This document shows, piece after piece, positions 25,601 through 36,764 of a stretch of 64,000 nt of DNA (position 1 is its first letter; each line of letters opens with the position of its first letter). The notes beneath the pieces are model-generated. The model was given only the letters and a program-made list of their open reading frames with translations, was not told the DNA's origin and made no database searches. Source of the stretch: Syngnathus acus (Eukaryota; Chordata; Actinopteri; Syngnathiformes; Syngnathidae); the NCBI RefSeq assembly GCF_901709675.1, contig NC_051096.1, forward strand, positions 7,219,001 through 7,283,000, in the 5' to 3' direction. A program made the position numbers and the translations under genes.

Positions 25601-28600
25601 TCCGTCTGGTATCACACTGTGCCGATTGCCTTGACATAAATAGAGCAATCCCGCTGTGCTGTGCCGTGTGTATCTTGTGGCGAGAGCACCACTGCAGCCA
25701 ATGACTTTACTTTTGCCAAACTGCAGCCAAGTGACCGCGACATATAAACATAAAACAAATCATCGCAATATTACACATTAAGTCGGTCCTGTGGTTGAAT
25801 CACCCGATTGGTTCACCATAAGAAGAAAAATGTATGTCCGCCACTCGAGTACCTGAGCTACGCTAAGCGCCATGCAAAAAAAAAAAAAAAACACAATAAA
25901 ATCCCGCCTGAAGACAATACAGTCTCATTAAAAAAAAAGTGTAACATTGACAATATGGCCTCAAGTCATGCATTGCGGCATCCACAAAAACAGCAACAAA
26001 AAGACACAAGTGGGTCACACTCACCAGCTCGCCCCTAAACACATTTGTCATCCTCAAACACTGAATGCGCATTCATTAGTTTTTTTTTTTTAACTTGACT
26101 ACATTCTGTAATAATAATCACCTATGTCCATTTCCTCAAACACATGCTTCCATACATTTGCTCCTTTTCTTCTTGCAAGAGATGAGATGCAGGTTTCAAT
26201 CCCATATGCAAGCACCTGTCGCTGGTAGCGCTTGAGGGAATGATTGATGCCCAGGCTTTGCTTTTGGGCTCTTTTACATAGCAGCGCGATGAAATATGAG
26301 CAGCGGCTGATAGAATACCCTCAGGTAATGTATTGCTAGGCACTGCAGGGAAAATTTCTTTTTATTTTTTATTTTGCAGCAACAAATCAATCGGCCGAAG
26401 TTGCTTATGTGGCTTTTTTATTTTCAACATAGTGCATATTGGATTTAGCCGTGCCAACATGCCTGCGGGTGAAAAAAGAAAACTTGGATGATTTATTGGT
26501 GGACTATTATGACTAAGTTGCAAAAGTTCTGGTTTGATGAGTGTGACTATATAAAATATCTATATTTTTTACTATACAGTACACTATTTATGAATGATTT
26601 TCCGTTATCTGTTTAGGTTCGACTACCAGGAGCTGCTTCATAATTCCACTTTTTGTCTGGTGCCTAGAGGTCGACGCCTGGGCTCCTTCCGCTTCCTTGA
26701 GTCCTTGCAGGTAAATGAAAATAAAAATATCCTGTTTATCTAGCAGCAATTTCTGACAAATATTTTTTCATTTATGACTTTTTTTATCCTTGGTCACCCT
26801 ATCGGAAAATTATCTTTGCCAGTGCCAGTAGAGGGACAATAATAAAATTATCAACTGGGGAAAAAAAAAAAAACATTTCAGTAATGTACAGCAAATAGCA
26901 GAGTGAACCTGGAGTCATACAAGTTGCAGATAATTACCATTCGGCAATTTTGCTTTATGTTGTCTGTAGACACCTTAATAGCCACATCTGCAAATGGTCA
27001 TTGCACCATTGAATGGAAATGTGGCCATCAAGTTGAATTTGTTGGGGCCCTTTAAATTAAAATGAGCCCATAAACAAGCGCTGACGCATACGCGCCGTTA
27101 ACAAACACTGTCATCATATGCTGTTGCCCATAAGGGAAAATGGAGAGTGCATGCTGGACTTCTCCTCCTGCCACCCAAGTCGATGTTCTCGCGCCCCGAC
27201 AGGAAACAGTAGTGGCTGTTTTTAGTTGTGATCATTGCTGAGCTCCCCTGGCTGCTGCTGCTGATGCTGCTGCGCTCCCTTGGCCGTACTCTGAGTGTGT
27301 GTGTGTGAGATTGAGGCTGAATGGACAAATCTGCACACAAGCCACAAGGCCTGGCACCGAACGCAGCTCCTTCTGTCTCGACTCTCCGTCCTCACTTTCC
27401 TCTTCTCCATTCACACCACTTTTCCCTTTTTTTTTCCGTACCAACCGAGCCCACAAAGAACTGGCAATTACAAATGCGGTTACGCCAGCGTTCCAAAATA
27501 CACACGGACAATCCAAGTGGAGGTGCATACAGTACACTACGTGCGCTGGTTTCTAAAAACAGCTACAGTCATTTAACGCAGCCTCCATTTTGGTTTGTGT
27601 AGGGTGTTAGGGCACTTCACTCTTGGGTCAAAGGACTCACACAAGCCTTTGGCTGCAATTCCATTTGCATAGCTGAATTGAATTTGGATTATCACTGCAA
27701 CCTTGTAACCTGGGGCATCTCACACACACACACAGATTCCCAGGCTGTCCTTCAGCAGGTCTATTCTAAGAAGAAATGTCAGAGTGAGGGATGGTGAAAA
27801 TGTTTGATCGCCACTACTTTGCTTTAACCAAGCAATTAAAAAAATGTGACCTATAAAAATCAGAAGACCACACTGAGTAGGAGGATTGGGGCAGAAATTA
27901 AAAGAGAGCGCCAAGAGATTAAAAAAATCAACAAACACGCACCCAGGGGCTAATGGAGAAGTCCGGAGGAGGGCCGGGGAGGTTGGGAAAAAAAAAAGCA
28001 GAGCAACTTCAAAAAAAGCTGTCAGTGAGTCAGATGGATGAGGCAACATCAAAAGTCAACTCCAATAAAGCATGAGTCTTTCGTGTATCAAAACGGTTGC
28101 TTCTTATTCCGCACCAGCTCCCTCCTGGTTTACATCCCCCGAGTGACTATTGCTCATTAGTACACCCAAAAGTCAGCCAGCACCACTGCTGACGTTTGCT
28201 TTGCGTGTGTTGCAAGTGTCGAACCTGCAGGGCGTCGTAGGACGGAATAAATTGAAGTTCTTACTCACTGCGATGTCACTGTTGGGGTCACGCACTCTCA
28301 GCTGCGTGTAAAGTTTGTGCATTAAAACATTTCCGGATAGTTGGACTTCAATTTAATGCAGTCTGTTATTTTTGCAGAAGTCTAAAATGTTAAAAAATAT
28401 CTATTGAGTCATCTCAAGTCTGTGTATTCTTTTCTCACCATCGTATCATGTGCTTGCAGGCGGCGTGTATACCAGTGTTGCTAAGCAACGGCTGGGAGCT
28501 GCCATTTTCCGACGTCATACAATGGAACCAAGCTGTCATTGAAGGGGATGAGAGACTACTGTTGCAGGTAAAGCCAATTTCACAAAATAAATCCGTCAAG

Positions 28601-31600
28601 ATGGTCCCCACACCAAAAGCATATTGAAAAATGTTTGTGTTAAAATGTTCATCGGATTTTCTGATTTGAATTTTTTTGCCCCGATGTAATTCATAGTTAC
28701 GTGGAATTTTTAAACATTTGAAAATTAAAACTTTGCATGCCCCCTTTTGCCTCTCTGTGACACACCTAAACAGAATGAAGCAACAAAATCGGTGCACTCT
28801 TTCATTTTTCTCATTGTGGACGTGAAATGGAGCCGTGCACATGAACCCAAACAAGAGCAAAGAGGTCTGATGAGAGGAGACATGCTCAATTGAGTTCCGA
28901 CTATAGCACATGAAGAGCCTGACCTCATCAGTGGCATTGCGCATGGTGCCGTAACGCGGCAATATTGACGCTGACACTGGGATGGCGAGCGAATGAGCGT
29001 GACACTCTTGCACAAGAGGCTGATTAAAGAAAGGCGACTCTATAAAAATTCCTCCTCTCAAATGCAGAAACCAAGAAAAATGTACATTTAGCATTCATTA
29101 AAAAAAAGAAGTGTAAATAGAGGTCATATTTTGTAATATGAACTTTAACATTAACTTGAATGTGCTGTGATGGTGACTCTTTAGCAGAAGCTATAAGACA
29201 CACTTAAAATGCTTTCATTTCTTTTTTTGGGGGGTGATTTTTCTTTTCTCTTTAGGTGCCATCTACAGTGAGAGCTGTCGGAAATGAACGCGTTTTGGCT
29301 CTCAGACAGAGAACGCAGATGCTATGGGAAGCCTACTTCTCTTCTGTGGACAAGATAGTCCTCACCACACTGGAGGTAAACTCTAGATTTATTCTGAAGA
29401 TAAAAACAAATGAAATCAGCACTATTTAACTTTTTATTTGATTCATTATTACATTCACACAACTATTTATTTTAAAATAAAATGTTCATAATTATTTCCT
29501 GAACATGAGAAACACAATATAGAAATATGCAACCAAATAAATAAAACCAAAATAAATTAATTGATGGATACATAAATATTTTAAATAAAAATATAAATGC
29601 ATAGATATTGTCATGTACACTTTCATCAAGGGATAAAATATAAAACACAGCGGCGCTACAATATCCAATGCTGCACGGACACTAAGTGCTTTCTTTTTTC
29701 CCACTTCTTGTGGATACTTTCTACCAAGCTCAAACATGAAAGTATTGTGACTGGTGAATACTCGTCTGCCTCTCCGTTAACATCCAATCCGGCCAAGGAA
29801 TGCATCTCATCTTCTCATTTGCAATGAAAATGTCTGCAAAAAGAAGTGCTATGAAAACACAACTTTTCCTTTGCAATCATGCGCACAAAACCTCCCCGCT
29901 GTTTACTGCCCGTGCGTTGCCACGATTGCTGCTTTTAGAAAAGCCTTTCTGGGAAAGAGTTCCATTTGAATCAAACGCTACTCTGTTATGATTATAGAGT
30001 TGGATTCCGATCAGTCCTCCCAATTTTTCATTTTTTACTTTGTTCTTGCTGCACATTTTCAAAGTACACACCTGAGGTGCCTGCAGTCTCAAAGAACCCC
30101 TTTAATGTACAGACAGGACAAACTATCATTATGTTACAAATCTCAGTCCAAACATGTCCGATTCCGCCACACTTGCACTCCTAAATTTGCTTCATAGTAT
30201 CCCAGACAGGACATTTGTTTATTTTTGTCTTAGCACAAACAACACACACACACAAAATATTCTCTGCTCTGAAATTTGCAAAGACCACACGGTGAGCAAT
30301 GCATGTTCCCTTAGCGCTTCCATGTTTAAAAAAAGCAAAAGTCTGTCTGCCCGAGTGTGTTTGCTGCTGGGGATTTATGCTTGAGATAATAAAGGAAAGG
30401 TTCTGGAGGTTGCTGATAAGCTGCTTATATACATACAGCAAGCTGAGGGGGGTTGTGTGGGTGAGGTGGGGGGCTCTCCCCATGGGAGACAGCTGTGCAG
30501 TCAGCCTGAGGTCAGTGAAGCACAGGGCCACATAGTGGGATCCCACAATAGTTGCCTCAATGACTCCCCCTGTTGGTGTAAATGAGAAGTACAATATCAA
30601 ATCAACAGCACCAAAAAGAATTCATCCTACATTGACAATAATTAATTTTTTCCCCCCCTCCGCAGATCATTAAGGATCGTGTCTTTTCTCACATATCAAG
30701 GAACAAATACATGTGGAACTCTCTGCCAGGAGGTCTACTTGTCCTGCCAGAATATTCCACTCACCTTGCACATTTCCCTTTCTACTACCTGAGCTTAGGT
30801 AAATAACAGCCTTTAAAATCGGCCTTCCTTTCATGTTTTCTTTTTGTATATGTGCAAATAAAAATATTTGTGTTCTGTGCAAGGTATCAGTCCAAACCAG
30901 GAGTTCACTGCTGTCATCCACGCTGTGTCTCCATTGGTGTCCCAATCGCAGCCAATCATGAAGTTGCTACAGGTGGTCTCAAAATCCAAGTACTGCTCCC
31001 AAGTAAGTAAGCTGTTGTGTGTTACTGGCTGGTTTGGATCAGTTCAAATCATCTCTCTGTGCCACCTTAGATCATCATCCTCTGGAACAGCGAGAAAGCG
31101 CCGCCCAGTCGCAGCAAATGGCCTCCCATGCCAGTTCCCCTCATTGTGACAGACGGCAAGAAGAAGGTCAGTGTCGCCTTCGTTACGCTCAAATCTGACT
31201 GACAGACAATCTGCAAGTCACTTTGACTGTTATCTCAATTTTTTTTTTTTGCCCCGAACCACTTCTTCTGTAGCCTTTCATTTTGACATCTGTCATCTAT
31301 CTTCATATCCCTGCTTATCTGACAAGTGGCATTTATTACAATTCATGTCAGTCATTTTGTTTTTACAGCCGCCCTGGCAAAAGCTCATTTATTGTAACAA
31401 GATCATCTCTGACTCATTCTCCTGATCTCACAAAGTACACGCCAAATAGAAAAGTGGCCTGCGGTGCTGTAAGATTGACTGCTGTCTCGCTCTCGCAGAC
31501 CACCAGTCGCTTCCTGCCTCATGTTGCCATAGAAACTGACGCGGTGCTGAGTCTGGATGAGGATACGGTCCTGCTGACGAGTGAGGTGCGGAGCAGGATT

Positions 31601-32527
31601 TGAGTAAATCTCAAAGTAGAATGAAGTCAGGTTGTAACCCTCCGTGTACTTGTAGGTGAACTTTGCCTTCCTGGTGTGGCGCAGCTTCCCTGATCGGATT
31701 GTGGGCTACCCTCCTCGGAGTCACTTTTGGGATCCCTTAAAGCACGCATGGGGCTACACCTCCAAATGGACCAATGACTATTCCATAGTACTGACCGGGG
31801 CGGCCTTCTACCACAGGTAAAGAATAATATAGTATGTTTTCTAAAGTGTTTTATTTTTTATATTTTTTGTATTTTTTACTGTTTAATTTTTTATTTTATT
31901 TTGTTTTTATATTTTTTCATTTTTCTTATTTTTTTATTTCATTTATATTGATTTACTATGATGTATTTTGTAAAGTGTTTTATTATTTATATTTTTTATA
32001 TTATATTTTTTATTTTTTTACTTTTTTATTTGATGTATTTTGTCCAACCTCCTCTAGGCTTTCTGAGTATTATAATAAAATATGATTATCTGCACAGGTA
32101 CTACCACTACTTGTTCTCGCACTACCTGCCGCAGTCTTTGAGAACGCTGGTGGATCATACGTCCAACTGCGAGGACATCTTGATGAACTTCCTAGTTTCT
32201 GCTGTCACTCACTCCCCACCCATCAAAGTGGCTCAAAGGAAGCAATACAAGGAGTTGCCTAGTCCACAGGTAAGGAAGTGTGTGTGAAGTCAAATTTGAC
32301 TCAGTGTGTGAGCTTTTCTTTTTTTCTATTTTACCCACTAGTCCACAAAGAATGTCCCCTGGGCCAACCCGGAGCATTTCAACCAGCGCCAGGAGTGCGT
32401 CAACACTTTCGCCAACTGGTTTGGCTACATGCCTCTGGTCCATTCTCAATTTCGCCTTGACCCTGTGCTTTTCAAAGATCAAGTGTCGGTACTCCGAAAG
32501 AAATATAAAGACCTTGAGAGGGCATAG
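10679..32527 (+). CDS. ext1c: Exostosin-1 glycosyltransferase (EXT1 family, probably ext1c), 11 coding exons, 742 aa
   Basis: A Golgi/ER type II membrane enzyme that, as a complex with EXT2, polymerises heparan sulfate by adding alternating GlcA and GlcNAc. Exons: 10679-11631, 26617-26710, 28460-28567, 29256-29375, 30666-30798, 30884-31002, 31071-31166, 31499-31585, 31656-31816, 32098-32269, 32342-32527. They sum to 2229 bp; human EXT1 is 746 aa. The start MQARKKY precedes a single transmembrane segment (about residues 7-24). The exostosin (GT47) domain follows, with GFRVYVYP-like, [44 protein letters not shown] and [16 protein letters not shown] blocks. The C-terminal GT64 domain has [10 protein letters not shown] with the metal-binding DED at about 561-563, then [16 protein letters not shown] and [20 protein letters not shown]. 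Exon 1 is long, as in EXT1. The stem and several loops differ clearly from mammalian EXT1, unlike the strongly conserved ext1a/ext1b of fish, so I favour the divergent ext1c. Family certain, paralogue name moderate. Confidence 0.93.
11632..26616 (+). other. ext1 intron 1 (15 kb), no nested gene seen
   Basis: The intron runs from a GTAAGC donor to a GTTTAG acceptor. Long first introns are typical of EXT1. Open frames inside (the longest is 128 codons, at 16609-16995) lack family resemblance. It contains homopolymers, a second copy of the dispersed repeat at 16288-16440, and 'GGTATCGG'-type transposon remnants near 18590-18740 and 23860-23910. Stretches at about 17690-18340 and 19300-19390 carry several TAATTA homeodomain-type cores in balanced sequence and are candidate conserved noncoding elements. 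Confidence 0.6.
16288..16440. repeat. Dispersed AT-rich repeat, copy 2
   Basis: It shares the block order of the 10030-10140 copy: ATCAATCCTACTTGTATG, GATATTGCT, ACTAAATAAATAA, and an ATCGATTAATTGG end. It is about 40 bases longer than copy 1 because of internal AT-rich insertions. It lies in ext1 intron 1, and no coding capacity is visible. Confidence 0.55.
26711..30665 (+). other. ext1 introns 2-4, no extra exons seen
   Basis: These introns (26711-28459, 28568-29255, 29376-30665) contain only noncoding-looking sequence. A 219-codon minus-strand open frame at 28435-29094 overlaps ext1 exon 3 and has no recognisable domain, so I treat it as a shadow. A short CAG/CTG-rich run lies near 27250-27280, with GT and CA dinucleotide runs close by (27290-27310, 27720-27735). 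Confidence 0.55.
31835..32046. repeat. T-rich low-complexity tract in ext1 intron 9
   Basis: About 210 bases consist almost entirely of T and A, in repeating TTTTATATTTTTT-like phrases. It fills most of the intron between the exons ending at 31816 and starting at 32098. It has the look of expanded AT-rich simple sequence rather than a transposon. Confidence 0.8.
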
Positions 32528-32856
32528 AGGAGATGGACCTTGCTTCCATGATGTCCAATTGGGATGGAGACAGGACTCATAAACTGTGTGGACAATCAGA
32601 AAGACTCCTGCTGGATTGCGGATCAATACAAAGTCCTGTTGAGTGTAAAGTGAACTTGAATCCGTCCAGTCATGAAGACGCGAGACCTCCTGTCGAGGAG
32701 ATGTCAGGAACGAGTGTTGTTGCTGTGCATGGGAATGCCAGCGCCATCTTAGGAAGGTGGTACCAGTGCCATGTTCTCTGGAGCTATTCTTGTCTCGGAA
32801 TTACTGAGCAGGGGTTGCTGCCAAGGAAAACCAACAATCTGAGTCAACTCAAAAGA

Positions 32857-32862
32857 AATAAA
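32857..32862 (+). terminator. ext1c: ext1 polyadenylation signal
   Basis: AATAAA lies 330 bases after the ext1 stop and is the first canonical signal in that direction that I see. Cleavage would then fall near 32875-32885, giving a short 3' UTR. Confidence 0.6.
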
Positions 32863-32922
32863 GCCGTTTGTAAATGCTGACTTGAAGCTCCTGATTGAGC
32901 ATGAAATTTCTTTGAAAGTATT

Positions 32923-32928
32923 TTTATT
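32923..32928 (-). terminator. med30: Candidate med30 polyadenylation signal
   Basis: TTTATT reads AATAAA on the minus strand, about 480 bases past the med30 stop. If used, the 3' ends of med30 and ext1 would be separated by only a few tens of bases. Confidence 0.45.
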
Positions 32929-33404
32929 AGAAAACCAATTTGACAAATATGACAAAATGACATTCACAAGCCAGAACAACTTTGTGAGGAAGACTCGATA
33001 AGCACACACACGCATGCATATACAAAACACCTGAGCTGTACTGTACATAGCTGCCAAGGGGCCGGTTGGCCACCTCTAACTTCTCCAAAGGAGCAGAATT
33101 AGCACAATATTATTGTGCTTTTTGGAAGATCTACCTGTTGTGATTTGATGCGTCAGGTGTTCCGACAGCAGAAACTCTTGCCGTAAATGTGTTCATAACT
33201 GACTCAGTGAAAATATTTAGCTGCCTTGAAGGTTAGTTATTCAACTGTGACCAAACGAAAAAAATATTGTATAATTCAGGTTTTGAAACAGCTATATGGT
33301 GAACCCTTGCATATTAGTAGTTTGGCATTCAGAAATTCTTGCAAGGGTTCAAAAGCGTGGATGTCAAACGTGGCCATGTGGTGTCGCTTCTCCGTCAGGC
33401 TTGA

Positions 33405-34217
33405 TCATTTCCTCAGGGTCAACATGGCGTTGACGTCCCACAGTAAGTTCCTCATCTGATCCATCAGAACCTTCATCTCCTGGTTCTTCTGACGGACCTT
33501 CTGCCAATGGTGACAAGAAGTTAAACAGTAAGTACTATGTGAGGAATTACAATACATTACAATCTGTCCTGTAAATATGACATCATTTACCTCAAGGACC
33601 TCTTTTCGCTCCTGATGGACCGAAGGACTACAAGTCTCCACTCTGACATTCACCAGCTCTTCTCCAACATAGGGCACAAGCTAATAAAAAATAGATGTAG
33701 AGTCAATATTATGTCATCTCTCTTTCTGCCTAATATCCCACTATCAAACATTTTCGGCAGACAATATTTTCTGACCTCCGCAGGCCCCTCTTGCAGGTCA
33801 GCTGTCATCTCCACGCAGCGTTCGTACAGGAGGCGAAGTTTGCGGAAGAGCAGGGCGAGCTGCCTCAAGTGCTCTTGGAGCTTCCCAAAGCGGTCTTGGT
33901 ACATTGCCTGACTCTGAGTCACACCATTGGGAAGCTGAAAAAGGGACAAATATGAAGTTTACCTTGACTTTGATGACTTTGATAGCTTTCCTTACTTGCG
34001 TGGCTCGTGTGATTTGGAAGATCTCCATGGTACGAGTGACGATATCCTGGACGGTTTCCTGCCCAATTCGACAGAGGAACACGGGCGAGATTTCTCTGAG
34101 GGCACCCTGGGGTGGCATTGGCTGACCTGCTGCCATAGAACCACTGTGAGGTGGCTGTTGCTGCTGTTGTGTGGCCATTCCTACCATGCTCGTCTTCTGT
34201 GGCAAAGGTGCTGCCAT
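33405..34217 (-). CDS. med30: Mediator complex subunit 30 (MED30), 4 exons, 188 aa
   Basis: A nuclear Mediator head-module subunit, metazoan-specific, that helps relay signals from activators to RNA polymerase II. Exons in transcript order: 33996-34217, 33776-33934, 33591-33680, 33405-33500, summing to 567 bp with GT-AG introns; human MED30 is 178 aa. The N-terminus (about 45 residues) is low-complexity with a Gln run. The conserved CRIGQETVQDIVTRTMEIFQ follows, then LPNGVT, YQDRF.KLQEHLRQL, LFRKLRLLYERC, a helical stretch with ERKEVLE, and the C-terminal QKNQEMKVLMDQMRNLLWDV ending in LTLRK. An in-frame ATG 17 codons upstream (34268) exists, but I chose 34217 because MAAPLPQ begins the alignable part. 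The gene sits tail-to-tail with ext1, as EXT1 and MED30 are neighbours in human 8q24.11. Assignment certain. Confidence 0.95.
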
Positions 34218-34582
34218 CACCACACCAAGCTGAGAGACATCAACGAAGGTTTCGGGATCATTATGCAAAGTGTTTATTCAAAATGATCCACGATAGATTG
34301 GTTTAAATATAAGATAGCAAAAATTAAGTGCGAAATTGTTTTGGTCGCTTAGCTCCGAGGCTAAAATGCTAACGTAGCCTAACAAAGAGGAACGTTTTAC
34401 CAAGCAATTTGTATCTTACGGAAGGATATAGACAATGCATACCGTGACTTCCGATGCCCTTGGCTGAATTATGACAAAAAAATCCTTGGGTTAACGGCGT
34501 ATTTTTGTTTCGGTTTGCAAGAAATGATCAGTATGTGTTTTTTAGGACGGCTTATTCTACTTCTGTGATGTTTACTGGCACA

Positions 34583-34770
34583 GTAGTGTTGGCTCGTGAG
34601 TGAACGATCCGTTCAAAAGAACGGATTTCTTTTCAGTGAACGAGAGTGAACGAATCACTTCCTACAGTGAGCGAGTCGTGAATTGCATTTCCCGTTCGAC
34701 AACTGAATGGATCTGCGAGTGAACGCAGTGCATCAACGGATCAGTCAGTGAAGGTGTTGCGTCTCCCTCC
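34583..34770. repeat. Left half of a split MITE-like element
   Basis: The segment begins near CAGTAGTGTTGGC and is built of near-palindromic GTGAACGA / TTCGTTC phrases, such as CGATCCGTTCAAAAGAACGG. Its inner part includes TTGCATTTCCCGTTCG. That same phrase recurs in the same orientation at about 36765, where the opposite end of the element begins. The family resembles short nonautonomous DNA elements of fish, but I cannot name it. The inner boundary is approximate. Confidence 0.6.
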
Positions 34771-35630
34771 TGGCGTGAACTATGTAAGCCAGAATGTCGA
34801 TTTACGATGGAAAGAAAGAAGCACTCACTGAAACACCACTTCTTTTATGCACGTTTTCTCCAAGCTAACGGCTAACTTTATTGCATGAAGGGATGCAAAA
34901 ACGGGGAGATTATGCTTCTCTTTGGGTCATCTTGATTTTAGAAGTTAAAATGATCGTGAGCAGCAACGGAGCCCCATTTCAACCCCTTACACTGAGTGCC
35001 AAGCAGGGAAGAAATGAGTACCATTTTTATAGTCTCCGGTATGACCCGGCCGGGGTTTTGAACCCCCCAACCTGTGTTTTACGTTGTGTTGGTGTCCCCC
35101 AAAATAAAGAGCAAGTAGTCAAATACACATTCTTGACACGTCCAAAAAATGCATCAAGTTATTAGGTACACCTGAAAATGGTGGTGTACCTAATGTAGTG
35201 TTTTCACGACTCGTTCGTGAACGGGAAGTGACGTCATTTTCTTCTTCGTTTTGTTTTACGGCGAGGTGGCACTAGCTTCAATGGGCATTACTGACACCTA
35301 CTGGTTGAAGTCATGAACTTTTTAGAACAGCGAACTGCGCATGCGCCACGGCCGTGGCAATTATTCTCAAAGCATCCCCTGATCTTATGCTCCCGAGCAA
35401 GGAAAAACTAAAAAAAAAAACTACTAAAAGAAAGAAATAGTCGTATCATTTTATTTCATCGTATTTATATATTTATCATAAATGTATTATTTATTCATAT
35501 AAAGGCCGGTCCGCGAAAATATTTCTGACACGTAACCGGTCCGTGGCGCTAAAAAGGTTGGGGACAACTGATCTATTCGCTTGTGAGCTACTCCATAAAA
35601 CCGTATTCATTCCAGTTAAATGTGAGCGAG
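34771..35630. other. Repeat-island sequence, no gene seen
   Basis: No exon is recognised here. The palindromic phrase TTAGGTACAC...GTGTACCTAA occurs at about 35163-35196, the same motif that punctuates the 235-bp satellite at 37-38 kb. The rest is unremarkable AT-rich sequence. Confidence 0.5.
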
Positions 35631-35702
35631 GCTTCCATAGTGTAGTGGTTAGTACTCTGGGCTTTCACCCCAGCGACACGGGTTCGAATCTCAGTGGAGC
35701 CT
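35631..35702 (+). tRNA. tRNA-Glu (UUC)-like gene, possibly degenerate
   Basis: A 72-base cloverleaf can be folded. The acceptor is GCTTCCA/TGGAGCC, the D arm has GTGT/GTAC with loop AGTGGTTA, the anticodon stem CTGGG/CCCAG is perfect with loop CTTTCAC (anticodon TTC, Glu), and the T loop is TTCGAAT. The internal promoter boxes look intact (A box TAGTGTAGTGG, B box GGTTCGAATCT). However, the T stem has two non-pairing positions (C-A and A-G) and the acceptor one (C-C), so it may be a decaying copy or a tRNA-derived repeat. It lies 75 bases before the telomere-like array. Confidence 0.55.
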
Positions 35703-35776
35703 AAAATTTTTATCATAGAAAATTTGCAACACAGTTGCTCATGTGCTACCCCATATGACCATACACCTCCCTAAAG

Positions 35777-36764
35777 CTTAGGGTTAGGTTTAGAGCTAGG
35801 GTTAGGGTTACTGTTAGAGCTAGGGTTAGGGTTAGGGTTAGAGCTAGGGTTAGGGTTAATGTTAGAGCTAGGGTTAGGGTGAGAGCTAGGGTTAGGGTTG
35901 GGATTAGAGTTAGAGTTAGGGTTAGAGCTAGAGCTAGAGTTAGGGTTAGGGTTAGAGCTGGAGCTAGGGTTAATGTTAGAGCTAGGGTTAGGGTTTGGGT
36001 TAGGGTTAGAGCTAGGGTTAGGGTTACTGTTAGAGCTAGGGTTAGGGTTAATGTTAGAGCTAGGGTTAGGGTTGGGATTAGAGTTAGAGGTAGGGTTAGG
36101 GTTAGGGTTAGGGTTAGAGCTAGAGCTAGAGTTAGGGTTAGGGTTAGGGTTAGAGCTGGAGCTAGGGTTAATGTTAGAGCTAGGGTTAGAGCTAGGGTTA
36201 GGGTTAATGTTAGAGCTAGGGTTAGGGTTGGGATTAGAGTTAGAGGTAGGGTTAGGGTTAGGGTTAGAGCTAGAGTTAGGGTTAGGGTTAGGGTTAGAGC
36301 TAGGGTTAGGGTTACTGTTAGAGCTAGGGTTAGAGCTAGGGTTAGGGTTAATGTTAGAGCTAGGGTTAGGGTTGGGATTAGAGTTAGAGGTAGGGTTAGG
36401 GTTAGGGTTAGGGTTAGAGCTAGAGCTAGAGTTAGGGTTAGGGTTAGGGTTAGGGTTAGGGTTAGGGTTAGAGCTGGAGCTAGGGTTAATGTTAGAGCTA
36501 GGGTTAGAGCTAGGGTTAGGGTTAATGTTAGAGCTAGGGTTAGGGTTGGGATTAGAGTTAGAGGTAGGGTTAGGGTTAGGGTTAGGGTTAGAGCTAGAGT
36601 TAGGGTTAGGGTTAGGGTTAGGGTTAGGGTTAGAGCTGGAGCTAGGGTTAATGTTAGAGCTAGGGTTAGGGTTAGGGTTAGAGCTAGGGTTAGGGTTAGA
36701 GCTAGGGTTAGAGCTAGGGTTAGGTTTAGGGCTAGGGTTAGGGTTAGAGCTAGGGTTAGGGTTA
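35777..36764 (+). repeat. Interstitial telomere-like hexamer array with higher-order structure
   Basis: Nearly 1 kb is made of TTAGGG and hexamer variants (TTAGAG, CTAGGG, TTAATG, TTGGGA, GTAGGG, CTGGAG), with the G-rich strand on plus. The variants keep the six-base register, so several frames stay open throughout. The 300+ codon frames there (Asn/Pro/Ser on minus, Arg/Val or Leu/Glu/Gly on plus) are by-products, not genes. A marker block with TTGGGATTAGAG recurs at about 35897, 36071, 36227, 36371 and 36545. The spacings of 174, 156, 144 and 174 bases are all multiples of six, indicating amplification of longer units built from hexamers. Confidence 0.93.

Noticed and set aside
28435-29094. 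Minus-strand 219-codon frame
   Set aside because: It overlaps ext1 exon 3 antisense and its intron, with no recognised domain. A chance opening is more likely.
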